In this document: positions 49,600-60,722 of the stretch, piece after piece
Numbering within the stretch: position 1 is the first letter of the stretch
How the letters are laid out: every line of letters starts with the position of its first letter
Source of the DNA: Saprospiraceae bacterium
Lineage (GTDB): Bacteria; Bacteroidota; Bacteroidia; Chitinophagales; Saprospiraceae
Direction: 5' to 3'
DNA length: 64,000 nt
Assembly: GCA_016722285.1 (NCBI GenBank)
Contig: JADKGI010000009.1
Span: 158,459 to 222,458, forward strand
Notes under the pieces: generated by a model
What the model was told of the DNA's origin: nothing
The model's database searches: none
What the model saw: only the letters and a program-made list of their open reading frames with translations
Made by a program: the position numbers and the translations under genes

Positions 49600-49976
49600 T
49601 AATTCAGTGTATTTAGCTTTTCTTTCAGTAGAGTAAATTCAATGGGTTTTGTCAGAAAATCATCTGCCCCTAAATCCATAGCATTCTTATAATTTTCTGA
49701 ATCACCATAAGCTGTGATCATGTAAACTAAAGGAGGGGGAGTGGCATATTTCTCCTTAATCCTTCGTAACAGTTCGATACCTGTCATACCCGGCATATTG
49801 ATATCGGATAGAATCAGTACAGCCTCATGATAGTGATCTTTGAGATAGTATAGCGCCTCTTCTCCTGAAAATGCAAAAACAAATTCAAAGTCTCCACTTT
49901 TAATTTCTTTTCGGAATCTTTGCTCGAATAGAATTTGTACATCCTTTTCGTCATCGACTACCAGTATTTTCATCAT
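49599..49976 (-). CDS. single-domain response regulator (receiver)
   Basis: This 125-residue stand-alone receiver has acidic residues D8-D9, phospho-acceptor D58 (LILSDINMPGMTG), T88 and K110 (FLTKP). With no output domain, it may relay phosphate or compete with the receiver of the next gene, to which it is similar (both begin KILVVDDE and share EFAFSG/FAING-type strands). It is translationally coupled to the response regulator-cyclase gene by a TAATG overlap and follows the propeller kinase gene by 176 bp. Confidence 0.93.
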   Translation of the reverse strand: MMKILVVDDEKDVQILFEQRFRKEIKSGDFEFVFAFSGEEALYYLKDHYHEAVLILSDINMPGMTGIELLRRIKEKYATPPPLVYMITAYGDSENYKNAMDLGADDFLTKPIEFTLLKEKLNTLN

Positions 49977-50152
49977 TCTCAGGGTTTTTATATGTTGTAA
50001 AAGTATAAAATATTTTGTATAATAGTGAATATGGCAAAGAGTAATTTTTTCTAATTCCGTATTATTAACTCAATAAATTTTGATTGTCAGAAATTAATAA
50101 GTGTGTATTAAATAACATATGTAATTTATGCACCAGTGATATCATTTTATAC

Positions 50153-53100
50153 TTATGCAGGCAATTCAATAGTGAATTCAGTACCCATGCCCTCTGTCGT
50201 CTCAACTTTTATGTCCCCACCATGAGATTTGACTATATCATAGCTCAGTGAAAGCCCCAATCCAGTCCCTTGACCGGTAGGTTTAGTGGTAAAGAAAGGC
50301 TGAAATATTTTATCCAAAACTTTATTAGGAATTCCCATACCATTATCTGCGACTTTAATGAAAATCCTTTCTCCCTGCTTTTTTGTAGTCACCGTAACTG
50401 TGGGTTCAAATCCTTCAGTTTGCAGGTTTTTCTTCTCTGTTACTGCGTAAAAGGCATTGGTGATCAGATTTAAAATGACCCTTCCGATATCCTGGGCTAT
50501 TATGCTGACCTTACCTAAGTTTGCATCAAGATCAGTTTTTATAGTTGCATTAAACGCCTTATTCTTAGCTCTCAAACCGTGGTACGCCAACCTTAAATAT
50601 TCATCGGCGAGCGCATTTATATCAGTCATTTCCTTTGCACTGTTTGAGTTTCTGCTGTGCTGAAGCATACCTTTAACTATGGAGTCAGCTCGTTTTCCAT
50701 GATGCAGTATTTTTTCAAGATTTTGTTGAATATCATTAGCAATTGAGATGGCTTCTTTTTTATTGCCATCATTCAGATCGGTTTTCATCTCATCTATCAA
50801 CTCGATGCAAACTTCTGAGAAATTATTTACAAAATTCATTGGGTTTTGTATTTCATGGGCGATACCAGCGGTAAGTTCTCCAAGAGATGCCATTTTTTCA
50901 GATTGTATTAGTTGAGCTTGGGTAGATTTTAGATTTTCGTGGGCTATGCCTAATTCCTTAAATGCCTTTGCAATTTCTTTTGCATGCTGGAGTTCCCGAT
51001 CTTTTATTTTTTCCTGCTCTTTTTTTATTGTGCGTTCTTTTTGGAATAGGTGGATGCGACGTGCACCAATTCCGGCCAGAATGAGATAAATCAAATAAGC
51101 CCACCAAGTTCTCCACCAGGGTGGAAGTATAGTGAAGCTTAATTCCGCAGGCGAACTCCATTTTCCACTTATGCCTTTACAAATCACTTTGAAAGTATAT
51201 TCTCCCGGTGGCAGGTCCCTATAGTTTTCACTTTTGTTATTTTTGGATTCAGTACTCCAGGTTTTGTCAATTCCTTCCAGGAAGTATCTATAGGAAATGT
51301 CATTTGGTGCATTATATTGTCTTCCTGTAAAGCTGAAACTGACATAGTTTTGATCAGATGGCAAGCTCAGATTTACAGGCAAATTACTGGTGGCTTCGAT
51401 GCTGTCATAGGTATATTTAACATGCTCTGATGTCATTGATTTTAAGTAACCTTGGGTATCTGTTATTACGGAGTCAATGTCAGATTTCCAGATCGTATCT
51501 GCTGTAGCCAGATATTTACTCAAACTTATATCAGGAATTTCGATGGGCTTGTCAAACAAATTAAATCCTGTAATAAACGTTGGAATTGTAGATGTATCGG
51601 ATACCGGCTCATCAATGATGGTAAGTATCTGGTTGTCCACACCGGCCCAAAGCTGATTGTCCGATGAAATTAACGAACTGTTTGCCGCAAAATCAACATA
51701 ATTCAGTCCCTGATCTCTGCCGATGTTATAAATATTCAGGCTTTTAGACTGACCGGATTTATTTCCAACAATATTGATGACTGCAAGACCGTTCGTGGTA
51801 CCTGCATACATTTTATCATTCCATTCGTTTAGAGTCCAGATATCTTCATTCGGAAGACCGGTTGTTTTATTGATAGAAGTGATCGTACTATCGGTAAAAT
51901 TTAAAACATCTATGCCGCTATCTGCGCTTCCGATCCACATTTCATCTTTAGATTCGGCAAGGGTGATAATATTATTAGTGGTCAAACCTTCGGTTTTGGT
52001 CAATTTCCTTAAAGTATTTGTTTTGGGGTCAATTACTTTGATGCCATTTCCATTCGAAAGAACCCAGATCAAACCTTTTTTGTCCTGATAAATTTGGTTG
52101 ATTGCAAATTCTGCACGATCAATGGTATCTCTGTATTTTTTTATAGTCTTTTGTTGTGGGTTATACACTATGATTTCTGATTCATTCGTACCCATCCAAA
52201 TATCACCATTTGAAATACTATATATTGATCTTATTCTGATATTTTTTAAAATGCCATTATTACCATGTGAGATTATTTTATCATTTTCCGGATCTATTTC
52301 TGCAAACCCGCCCTGTAGTCCGCTGGCCCATATTCTATTATTAGCATCAATTGTCAGATTATTTGCTGCGGCATCAGGCAAACCATTTGACTTGCTGATA
52401 TGTTTTAGAGTTTTTTTAAATGGATTATATATATCGATACCATCATAAGTACCTATCCATATCAGCTTATTTTTATCTTCTAATGTGGCCCAGATGCGGT
52501 TATTTCCGAGACCATTTGCCGTTGTAAAATTGGCAGGTTTGCCAGCGTTGGGATTATAAATATAAAGACCATCATTGATACTTCCAATCCACATCTGTCC
52601 CTTTTCGTCCTCATTGAAATTATAAAAAATCTTATTTTCTCCGGGAGCAACATTGAGTTTTTTAATTTTATTTGTTGATCTTTCAAATGTAAAAACTGCT
52701 CCGTTTGTACCACCAATCCATATTTTGCCAGATCTGTCCATATAGTGTTCGACCGTACCTGTTGTATCGCTCAGGCCATGGCCTTCATCTATTTTCTTAT
52801 TAGTACCATTTTGCAAATTTAATATCTGAAAGCCAGATGCACCGGTTATGTAATATTCACTGGTCGCTGTATCCTGGATCACACCAGCAACAAACGCCCT
52901 GCTTCCCTTACCATATAATATATTGTCACCTGATATTCTTTTGATTGATTTGGAATGTTGATTTACAACTGTTATTCCGTTTTCAGTTGGTAGCCAGATA
53001 TTTCCATCCTTGTCCTGGTATGGTCTTACCGTAAACGTACCTGAGAGCCCATTTTTTTGGGTAAATTGCTTAACATAATTAGAATCTGTGTCAATAATAA

Positions 53101-53872
53101 GCATTCCGATCCCACCCATTGGGACCCATATCTTGCCTGCTTTATCCTCTAAAATTCCGTAAGTTTGGCTCTTTATAAAAGTGGTTTCCAACATTTGGAT
53201 AATTCCTGATTTCTTATCGAAAACATACAAGTCCCCTCTGATTGTCCCGATCCAAATCCTGTTATTCCTGTCACTAAAAGATAAGTGATATCTAAATTGG
53301 GCAGGCCCTTGTTTTTTTCATAAGCTTCGACAGTATTTCCATCATATCTAAAGAGTCCTTTTTCAGTACCGATCCATATAAATCCGTTTTCATCAATAAG
53401 TGAACACCTGATTTTTCCCATTACATCCTTCGGAAGTTTGAAATCTGACAAACCCCGTACTCCATTTATAGTATTTGGCGAAATAATAGGCTTAAGGATT
53501 ATTGGATTCTCGAGTATGATCGTTTTGAATGACAGTTTTTCAGTGGGCAGGTTTTTAATATCAAAAATCGTATCGGGCACGCTATTCCAGTCTATTTTCT
53601 TTTCATCTATAGGTTTTGACAGTGAGCTGACATCTCCAATATCAAAAGGCTTGGAAGTGAGAGAATTGAAATTCAGTTTTTTTATTATCGATTTGCCGAT
53701 ACTATCTGATGGGATTTCAGTCCATAATAAAGTTTCAGGTTTACTCAATGAAAAATGCCGTACAGGCGTAGATTTGTTTGCATCCTCTGGGAGGAAAGGC
53801 AGCTTTATACCGATTTTTACATCCCAAAGCAGAAATGACAATGACTACAATTAAAATTTGTTTGACTGACAT
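50153..53872 (-). CDS. lipoprotein two-component propeller histidine kinase (two frameshifts)
   Basis: This is a sensor kinase of about 1240 residues. The true start is ATG 53872 (MSVKQILIVVIVISALGC), which gives a lipobox ending at residue 18. An extra A in the run 53814-53818 then breaks the frame; removing it gives GCKIGIKLPFLPEDANKSTP. A second break at 53276-53279 needs one more base to read YLFSDRNNRIWIGT. A periplasmic two-bladed-style propeller with many DxxGxIWxGT repeats (~175-700) precedes a Y_Y_Y domain, one membrane helix (WWAYLIYLILAGIGA), HisKA with H~1006 (GIAHEIQNP) and HATPase (GMGIPNKVLD, GTGLGLSLSYDIV). It lacks the receiver and AraC domains of hybrid two-component systems. 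The likely partners are the receiver genes just downstream. Confidence 0.9.
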
Positions 53873-54590
53873 CGTATTTTTAATATTTAATGTTAGGGGC
53901 AAGGGTGATTTTTACTTTTAATTTGGCTCTACAATGTATTTATTTTTATTGGATAGAGCATAAAAATTAATTGCAAATTTAATTAGTACCGTTCAATTTT
54001 GATTTTGAAGTAGTGGATTCTCAGGTTTTGAAGCATTAAGTGGCATTCGGAAAAATACTATGGGTTTATGTTGCTTATGTTTAGGTTTAACTTTCAAAGA
54101 ACTATATAAATATAACATGAGTTCAATGTAGAATTAGTATTGTTTTGTCCATGCCGTAGGCAAGCGGGCAAGATTTTTATTGCACCATTCTGGTAAAATT
54201 TCTACCAAAACAAGCGTTCTTGGCTGAATTTACCACGGGTGAATAACCGTAGTTATTGATCATTTGCCCTATCAGGGTTTTATTTCTTCAATAACTTTTG
54301 ATTAATATATAACTTGTTGATAAGATGGTAATAGCTAAAGACACATAAAGTAAAATAGCATTATTACCGTTTAAATAACATTATTTACATTTTGGTCCAG
54401 GGGTAATTGAGATTAGCATTGAAAATATTTTTCATAAAACTATATATTACCCCACTCCCAAATATTTACTAAATATGATTTATTGTCATTGTTCGTTATA
54501 ATTATTTCTTGTTACAGTGATGGCAGTCTTCTTAGATTAACGGTATTAAAAATGAAAATTTCCATTATAAGATTTTCTGAATTTCGCTTA
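53873..54590. other. 718-bp intergenic region without recognisable genes
   Basis: AT-rich sequence between the patatin and propeller kinase genes. No ORF with family resemblance was found. A short GC-rich patch (GCCGTAGGCAAGCGGGC, near 54155) resembles the small GC-rich motif inside one displaced kinase tail at about 60980-60997, but is too short to classify. Confidence 0.35.
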
Positions 54591-56381
54591 TTAAAATGGT
54601 GATAAGGAGAGATTTTCCCTAACAGTATTGGGGTTTTCGGTATTTTTATTTACTAAATATACTTTCATCTGTTGATAACCCATTTCTATCATTTCTTTCC
54701 ATTTTGAGCCATCGAGCATTTTTATACCTTCCAGATCGAGTTCCAGGTACAAACTTGCTCCAGAATTGGTTTGCATTTGCTTTTGCCGGCTATTTATCAA
54801 TCCTGTTGTAACTAACAAAGTAGGAATCCCTGGTAAATCATATAATTTTTTTCCTCGCATTTTATCCCATAATAAGGCCCAAATGGTAGGCAATTCATCT
54901 ATTTTAAGTTCTTCAGTTTTCATGGGTGAAAGTGCGATTGCTATTATTTGTGAAACCGGATAGGTTGTCATATTATCTATTGGCAGATTGTCCATCACCC
55001 CACCATCTATATGTATTTTGTTGTTGATAATCACAGGTGGAAAAATTCCCGGCAAAGCTATGCTGGCACTAATTTGTTTCCAGGCTTTTCCTTTGTTATG
55101 TATATGCAAAATTGAATCAGTATAATTGGTGGAGACACAATAGGAATTATACCAAATGTCTTCAAGGTCTGCTTCACCAAATATTTCTTCTAAGAAATTC
55201 GTGATCCGCTTGCTAGATAAGAGCGAAATAATTGGAAAAGTTAATTTTGTGGAAAGGGTTTTCATTTTATCAGAATACATTGAAATTTCCAGGGCCTTCT
55301 CAAAATCAAAATCTATTAGCCCCATGATCATTCCATATAACGCTCCAGCACTTGTACCACCAATAAAGTCGATTTCTATGCCCGCTTCAGACAATGCCCG
55401 AACAGCTCCTAAATGAGCAAACCCTTTTGTGCCTCCGCCTCCCAAGGTAAGTCCGACAGCTCTGTGGGTGATGATTCTACAAAACCGACGCAGATCTTTT
55501 CCATTATTTTGTCTTAAATGGATGTGCAGATCCACATTTCTGGATTCGAGCCATTCAAAAGTCCTGACAGGTAATTTGGCGTTGTTACTATGAACCAATA
55601 ACAAATATTTTTTCTGATTTAATATACTGCTTTCATAAATTTTTAATGATTTTTCTATGGGTAAGAGTTCTTTGGATGAATTGAAATCCGAGGCAATAAT
55701 GATTGAATCACTGTACATAAGACAATGGCTTGACCATTCCATATCAGTTTCATCACAAACCAAAAAGTTGATACCTTCGTGCTCATCTATCTTATTAAGC
55801 ACATTAGAATTTTCTTTATTAGCAAAAGAATCATGGTAATATACATTCGTTGCGATTCCTGAAAAATTAAGCTCTATTAAAATTTGATCAATCAGTTTAT
55901 CATAATTTTCAAAATGATTTAGGATAATAACAGAAATATTTTTTGGGGCATTAATTTTATTCAAGCCTGCAAAATTGCTTTTTAACCTATTATAAACGAA
56001 GGCGCTAAATTTCTGACCAATATTTGGATAGGACTGGATTAATGTTATGTAGTCAGATTCTTTGAGTTTTAAGAGTGATGTTTTTCTCATTGCAACTGCG
56101 GATGCAGTACGTGGTTCGTCAGAAAAAAAAGAAAACTCCCCGAGTGGTTGCCCTGAAGCCACATCTCCCAGGATGGAAAATCCTTTATTATCTTTTTTGA
56201 TTATCCTCACTCTACCTGTAAGGATAATATACAATACTTTTTCTGTGCTGTCCTGGTGAAAAATATACGAACCAATATTATGTTCAACTATTTCTGCATT
56301 TAAAAGAAACTCATTAAAAAATGATTCATCGACTGATTCAAAAAGCCCAGCTACTTGCTTTTTTATAAAACTAGTATTCAT
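54591..56381 (-). CDS. cyclic-nucleotide-binding-domain patatin-like phospholipase
   Basis: This 596-residue protein has an N-terminal cNMP-binding (Crp-like) domain (~15-135; IGSYIFHQDSTEKVLYIIL, then GQPLGEFSFFSDEPRTASAV). The middle region (~145-300) is of unknown fold. A patatin domain (~312-500) follows, with oxyanion motif GGGGTKG, nucleophile S344 in GTSAG and catalytic D459 in DGG. This is the architecture of neuropathy-target-esterase-like lipid hydrolases. The Arg-Thr-Ala of the cNMP phosphate-binding cassette (PRTASA) is present, so the domain may really bind cAMP or cGMP. It sits among two adenylate cyclase genes, which makes it a candidate effector that couples cAMP to membrane lipid turnover (inference). 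Confidence 0.93.
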   Translation of the reverse strand: MNTSFIKKQVAGLFESVDESFFNEFLLNAEIVEHNIGSYIFHQDSTEKVLYIILTGRVRIIKKDNKGFSILGDVASGQPLGEFSFFSDEPRTASAVAMRKTSLLKLKESDYITLIQSYPNIGQKFSAFVYNRLKSNFAGLNKINAPKNISVIILNHFENYDKLIDQILIELNFSGIATNVYYHDSFANKENSNVLNKIDEHEGINFLVCDETDMEWSSHCLMYSDSIIIASDFNSSKELLPIEKSLKIYESSILNQKKYLLLVHSNNAKLPVRTFEWLESRNVDLHIHLRQNNGKDLRRFCRIITHRAVGLTLGGGGTKGFAHLGAVRALSEAGIEIDFIGGTSAGALYGMIMGLIDFDFEKALEISMYSDKMKTLSTKLTFPIISLLSSKRITNFLEEIFGEADLEDIWYNSYCVSTNYTDSILHIHNKGKAWKQISASIALPGIFPPVIINNKIHIDGGVMDNLPIDNMTTYPVSQIIAIALSPMKTEELKIDELPTIWALLWDKMRGKKLYDLPGIPTLLVTTGLINSRQKQMQTNSGASLYLELDLEGIKMLDGSKWKEMIEMGYQQMKVYLVNKNTENPNTVRENLSLSPF

Positions 56382-56751
56382 TTTATTGATTTTTCAGTTT
56401 AATTCAATTTAACTTTTCCTATGACTCTGCTTTCGACTCACGAATATAAGCATTCACTGTAAAAAAAACATTGAAAGTAGATAATTTGGATTGATTAATG
56501 GATTTAAGTGTATATCAATACTTTAGTTATTCTTCTATCCATTCTAAAAATTAGAACTTAAGGTAATCAAATGACACTAATGCAGGATTGTGCATTTGAA
56601 AAATTAGTACTAGAACTATTTCCTTTTGTAGTCATTGTTTTCGACTACTCATGATTTGTTTTAAGAACGTCATATCACTAAAATCACACCTTCCCAAAGT
56701 GTGGATCAGGAAGGGATTGCCACAGATTTAGAGATTTCACAGATTTTCCAT
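56382..56751. other. intergenic region with hairpins and a degenerate palindromic repeat
   Basis: Next to the kinase stop, the minus strand reads AATCTGTGAAATCT then AAATCTGTGG (about 56721-56747), the same AATC(C/T)GTG vocabulary as the elements at 60.6-61.2 kb. A hairpin CCTTCCC/GGAAGGG sits at about 56691-56717. No gene is seen in the rest. Confidence 0.45.
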
Positions 56752-59700
56752 TCATGATATTGGGATTTGAATTATAAATTCCGCTCCTTTTCCTTCTTCA
56801 CTCTCTACCCTCAACTCCCCACCATGCGCCTTTACAATGTCATAAGCCAAACTGAGCCCCAAACCCGTTCCCTGCCCCGTAGGCTTAGTGGTGAAGAAGG
56901 GCTGAAAGATTTTGTCAACAATATTTTGTGGTATGCCAGAGCCGTTGTCTTGGATAGCTATTAGCAGTTGGCTGTTAGCTGTTAGCCGGGTGGTGACAGT
57001 TACTTTGGGCTCATAGGTAAAATCTTTCAAATTCGCATCGCTTGATGACTCAATTAAATCTATCAGATTATCTGAGCTGCGCTCCTTGGCTAAATCTAAC
57101 AGATTTTTACGTTGGTTGACAGCGTAAAAGGCATTGGTAATGAGATTAAGGATAACTCTGCCTATGTCTTGTGGTATGACTTCTATTTTAGGTAAGTCTG
57201 GATCGAAGTGAGTGATCATTTCAGCATTGAAAGATTTGTCTTTTGCTCTAAGACCGTGATACGCCAGTCGCAGGTATTCATCGGCCAATGTATTAACGTC
57301 GGTGAGCTCTTTTACACCACTGCTGGTGCGGCTGTGTTGCAACATTCCTTTTACAATATCAGCAGCCCGCTTTCCGTGGTGGTTGATTTTCACTTCGTTG
57401 TCTTTTATATCATTAGAGAGTGCAATGGCGTCATCAATTTTTCCATTCTTTAATTCTTCCTGTAATTCTTCTACCAATTCTTTATTTAGTTCGCTAAAAT
57501 TATTGACAAAATTTAATGGGTTTTGGATCTCATGGGCAATACCGGCGGTGAGTTCTCCAAGGCTGGCCATTTTTTCGGAATGGATGAGTTGGGATTGAGT
57601 GGATTTGAGCTCGATTATGGATTCATTTAGAGCCTTTGTTCTTATCTTTACTTTTTCTTCCAATAGGGTATTTGATCGCTTCAAATGGCGCGAACGATAG
57701 ATGGAGAATACATATGCCAGCGCTGAAAACCCAATAATATAAAACAAATATGCCCACCATGTTTTCCACCAGGGAGGTAATATGGTAAAAGTAAACTCTG
57801 CCGGAGCACTCCATCTGCCATCAAACCCTTTGCTCACAACCTGAAAAGTATAATTTCCCTGAGGTAAATTTAAATAACTTTTGCTGACTGATTTTTCAGT
57901 AGGTCTACTCCATTTTTGATCTACACCTTTCAGCAAATAACGATATACCTTTTTATCAAAATGGCCGTCTTCCGTGGTGCTAAAGTGGAAAGAAAGATAG
58001 TTGAGAAAATATGGCAGGCGCAAGCCAACCGGAAGATTGAACTTACCTTCCACATTACTCCATTGTATATCTTTTTGTTGTATAATATCATCTTCATCAA
58101 GTTTGTCCTTATTATCTTTAAGTAAAGAATCCACCTTTACTCCTAAAGATTGAGAATTTTTTAGTTCTTCATATAATCCTGTTTTATCATGAAAGTATAA
58201 CGGTTGATTGATGATATCAATGCCGGTGATAAATGTTACAAGTTTTGAAGTATCTGTTTCTTCCGGTGTGATTATTGAAATCCGATTAATATCCGAACAC
58301 CATAAATTTCCATTTTTCGAAAAGAAAGGTAGAGATGTAAATTTAGCACTCGATAAACCTCTATATTTACTATGATTTTTTAGATCCCAGCTTTTACCAT
58401 TTTGAATATCCAAATCAGAACGTGCAAGTTCCACAACTCCTTTTGTTGAAAAGAGTAACGCATTTTTATTGTGGAAAAGAATATCACCGATTTCTTTGAC
58501 AGTTAGTCCCTGTCCTTTTTGGATGTGGGTAATTTCAGATTTGGATTCATCAATAATACCGATACCGTCTTCAGATCCAAACCAAACTTTATTGGTCTCA
58601 TCTATTTTTAGCCTGGAAATAGTATTGCTTTTCAGGCCCGTGGTATCATTAATTTCCTGGAAAGTGCCAGCCTTAATATCCAGACAAAGAATTCCCTTCC
58701 CATAAGTTGAAATCCAGATGTCTCCATTTTGTTTTTCCAAAAAGTCAACGGCTGGCTTATCACTCAGAGACGTACGGAGATTTAATCTTTGCATCTTATA
58801 GTCATCCACATGCATCGTCATGATACCGCCAATTTGTGGGAAACTAAACCAAATTTTACCTGATTTGTCTTCCATGGCCGGTAGAAACATATTATCTAGC
58901 AAGCCGTGGGTGATATTAAAATGGCTCAACGTTTTCTTTTTCTTATTATAAATGAAAAGGCCTTGTTCAGAATAGCCTCCCATCCATATCTTACCTCTGC
59001 TGTCTTCCAATATAAACATAACCCCACCATAGATTTCTAAAAATCTTTTTGATGTAAGGTCTGGATTAATGATATATACACCTTTATCCGTACCCACCCA
59101 GATATTACCATCCCGATCTTCTATTTGTTGTCCGAATTGGTCTGCAGCGATATCTTTTTTTATATTGATATATACTACTTTTTGAATTTCATCCACGATG
59201 CTAATACCTTCACTGGTTCCCAACCACATTTTGTTTTCATTCTTAGGCTTTAAACAAATTACTCTGCCATTATTGAAATCTTTACCAATGCCAATCTTTT
59301 TGTAGCGCCCTTTTTTAATGTCCACAATATATAAACCATTATTTGACCCCATCCAAATATTACCATTGTTGTCTTTATGATATGCATTGACATAGGAGAA
59401 ATCCATTCCCGAGGCTTTGTCCAACAGACTAGATTTCCCTTGATTCATATCCAGAATTGTAACATATTCGCCGGTGCTTATCCATATAATACCCGGCTCA
59501 GATTCAAACAATGCCCAAACACTATTATCATGGAGACCTGTCTCATAATTGCAGTGTCGGATCTTATTTTTATCTATATCAATGATGTCCACCCCACTAC
59601 TTGCGGTACCTATCCAAATGCGCCCCTTGTTGTCTTTTATCAGATATTGGATATAATTTTCGCTTAATTTGAGTCTATAAGTCAAGTGTCTGATAGTATT

Positions 59701-60495
59701 TTTACTTTCATTGATGATGTCTATACCACCATTGTAACTGCCGACCCATACTTCATCTTTATTGCCTTGAAGCATACATGTAACACCATTTTGCCCCAAG
59801 CCTTCATCTTGCGAAATGGTTTTGATCAGACCAGACTTTGTGTCAATGATGATTACCCCATTTGTAGTCGTCCCCAGCCATAACTTGCCATTGCCATCTG
59901 CTAATAATTTATTTATATTAATAGATTTTAATCCCTGCTCTATTCCGTATTGGTAACATTTTTCACCATCAAAATGGAAAAGTCCTTCATTTGATGCTAC
60001 CCAAGTATCGCCGCTATCATCTATCAACAAATCATTAATTACAATTTTAAATTCATCTTTGTTAATCGTCAGAATATTGGTCTGGGCTGTATCAGGTATC
60101 TCAGGTTTGGGTGTTATTATCTCCTTGGGATTGCCTAGTAAGGATAGTGTATATTTTAATTTATCTTCCGGCAAACTATCTATGCTAAAAAAATCTGAAG
60201 GCAATTTTTCAAAATCGAAATTTGATGAGACAACAGGCGACTTAAATGGCTTGAAATCAAGCAGATTTAGGGGTTTTACGGGTAGTTTTTCGATATCCAC
60301 AAAAACTGGATCGGGAAGTTTATTATTCTCTGAAATATTTATCCAGTTAAATGGTTTCGGAGATGTAAATTTAAGCTTTGTAACTTCAGGTGGCAAGAAT
60401 TCGCCATCCGGCTCTATATAAGCGTTGTTTCGAGATATTCTGTCGCAGGAACTTAGTAAAACCAGGAGGAGGATAATTGGTTTTATATATCGCAT
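56752..60495 (-). CDS. lipoprotein two-component propeller histidine kinase
   Basis: This 1247-residue intact sensor kinase is a close relative of the one at 50-54 kb. Its lipobox is LLSSC (C17). A Pro-rich stretch (~25-145) precedes a periplasmic propeller (~160-720) of repeats such as DNKGRIWIGTASSGVDIID. A Y_Y_Y domain, a membrane helix (WWKTWWAYLFYIIGFSALAY), HisKA with H988 (GIAHEIQNPLNF) and HATPase (DNGSGIPQNIVDKIF; GTGLGLSLAYDIVKAHGGEL) complete it. An extra charged loop (KERSSDNLIDLIESSSD) is inserted in the ATPase domain. It has no adjacent response regulator of its own. The stop codon is followed at once by degenerate palindromic repeat sequence. Confidence 0.96.
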   Translation of the reverse strand: MRYIKPIILLLVLLSSCDRISRNNAYIEPDGEFLPPEVTKLKFTSPKPFNWINISENNKLPDPVFVDIEKLPVKPLNLLDFKPFKSPVVSSNFDFEKLPSDFFSIDSLPEDKLKYTLSLLGNPKEIITPKPEIPDTAQTNILTINKDEFKIVINDLLIDDSGDTWVASNEGLFHFDGEKCYQYGIEQGLKSININKLLADGNGKLWLGTTTNGVIIIDTKSGLIKTISQDEGLGQNGVTCMLQGNKDEVWVGSYNGGIDIINESKNTIRHLTYRLKLSENYIQYLIKDNKGRIWIGTASSGVDIIDIDKNKIRHCNYETGLHDNSVWALFESEPGIIWISTGEYVTILDMNQGKSSLLDKASGMDFSYVNAYHKDNNGNIWMGSNNGLYIVDIKKGRYKKIGIGKDFNNGRVICLKPKNENKMWLGTSEGISIVDEIQKVVYINIKKDIAADQFGQQIEDRDGNIWVGTDKGVYIINPDLTSKRFLEIYGGVMFILEDSRGKIWMGGYSEQGLFIYNKKKKTLSHFNITHGLLDNMFLPAMEDKSGKIWFSFPQIGGIMTMHVDDYKMQRLNLRTSLSDKPAVDFLEKQNGDIWISTYGKGILCLDIKAGTFQEINDTTGLKSNTISRLKIDETNKVWFGSEDGIGIIDESKSEITHIQKGQGLTVKEIGDILFHNKNALLFSTKGVVELARSDLDIQNGKSWDLKNHSKYRGLSSAKFTSLPFFSKNGNLWCSDINRISIITPEETDTSKLVTFITGIDIINQPLYFHDKTGLYEELKNSQSLGVKVDSLLKDNKDKLDEDDIIQQKDIQWSNVEGKFNLPVGLRLPYFLNYLSFHFSTTEDGHFDKKVYRYLLKGVDQKWSRPTEKSVSKSYLNLPQGNYTFQVVSKGFDGRWSAPAEFTFTILPPWWKTWWAYLFYIIGFSALAYVFSIYRSRHLKRSNTLLEEKVKIRTKALNESIIELKSTQSQLIHSEKMASLGELTAGIAHEIQNPLNFVNNFSELNKELVEELQEELKNGKIDDAIALSNDIKDNEVKINHHGKRAADIVKGMLQHSRTSSGVKELTDVNTLADEYLRLAYHGLRAKDKSFNAEMITHFDPDLPKIEVIPQDIGRVILNLITNAFYAVNQRKNLLDLAKERSSDNLIDLIESSSDANLKDFTYEPKVTVTTRLTANSQLLIAIQDNGSGIPQNIVDKIFQPFFTTKPTGQGTGLGLSLAYDIVKAHGGELRVESEEGKGAEFIIQIPIS

Positions 60496-60578
60496 ATAAA
60501 CTTGTTTTAGATTTTATTGAAATAAGTAGGAAAAATACTAATAAAATCATTGCCGTTGTATTCTATCGGCACCATTTT

Positions 60579-60611
60579 CTACTCTACACCAAGATCCTTC
60601 ACAATATCATA
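60579..60611 (-). pseudogene. displaced histidine-kinase tail, fragment 0
   Basis: A minus-strand frame reads YDIVKDLGVE and then TAG. The first five residues equal the YDIVK that opens the C-terminal tail of the kinases in this window. It directly abuts the outermost palindromic element, in the same position as the longer fragments. Confidence 0.45.
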
Positions 60612-60619
60612 AATTGTTT

Positions 60620-60722
60620 GAATCACAGATTTGCACGGCTTTTTGGATTGCACAGATTTCATATCTGTTAAAACTTTTTTCAAATATCCGTGAAATCTTT
60701 CAATCTTTATAATCAGTGATTC
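60620..60722. repeat. palindromic element copy 1
   Basis: About 103 bp between terminal repeats GAATCACAGATT (60620-60631) and AATCAGTGATTC (60711-60722), complementary at 11 of 12 positions. Inside are further short AATC-type repeats (TTTTTGGATTGCACAGATTT). There is no ORF of its own. Confidence 0.7.

Noticed and set aside
53438..53854. 138-codon plus-strand ORF
   Set aside because: Antisense to the N-terminal region of the propeller kinase; repairing that gene's two indels explains the region.
50153..60495. Classic hybrid two-component systems (HTCS) with AraC output
   Set aside because: Both propeller kinases end after the HATPase domain; neither has a receiver or AraC domain.
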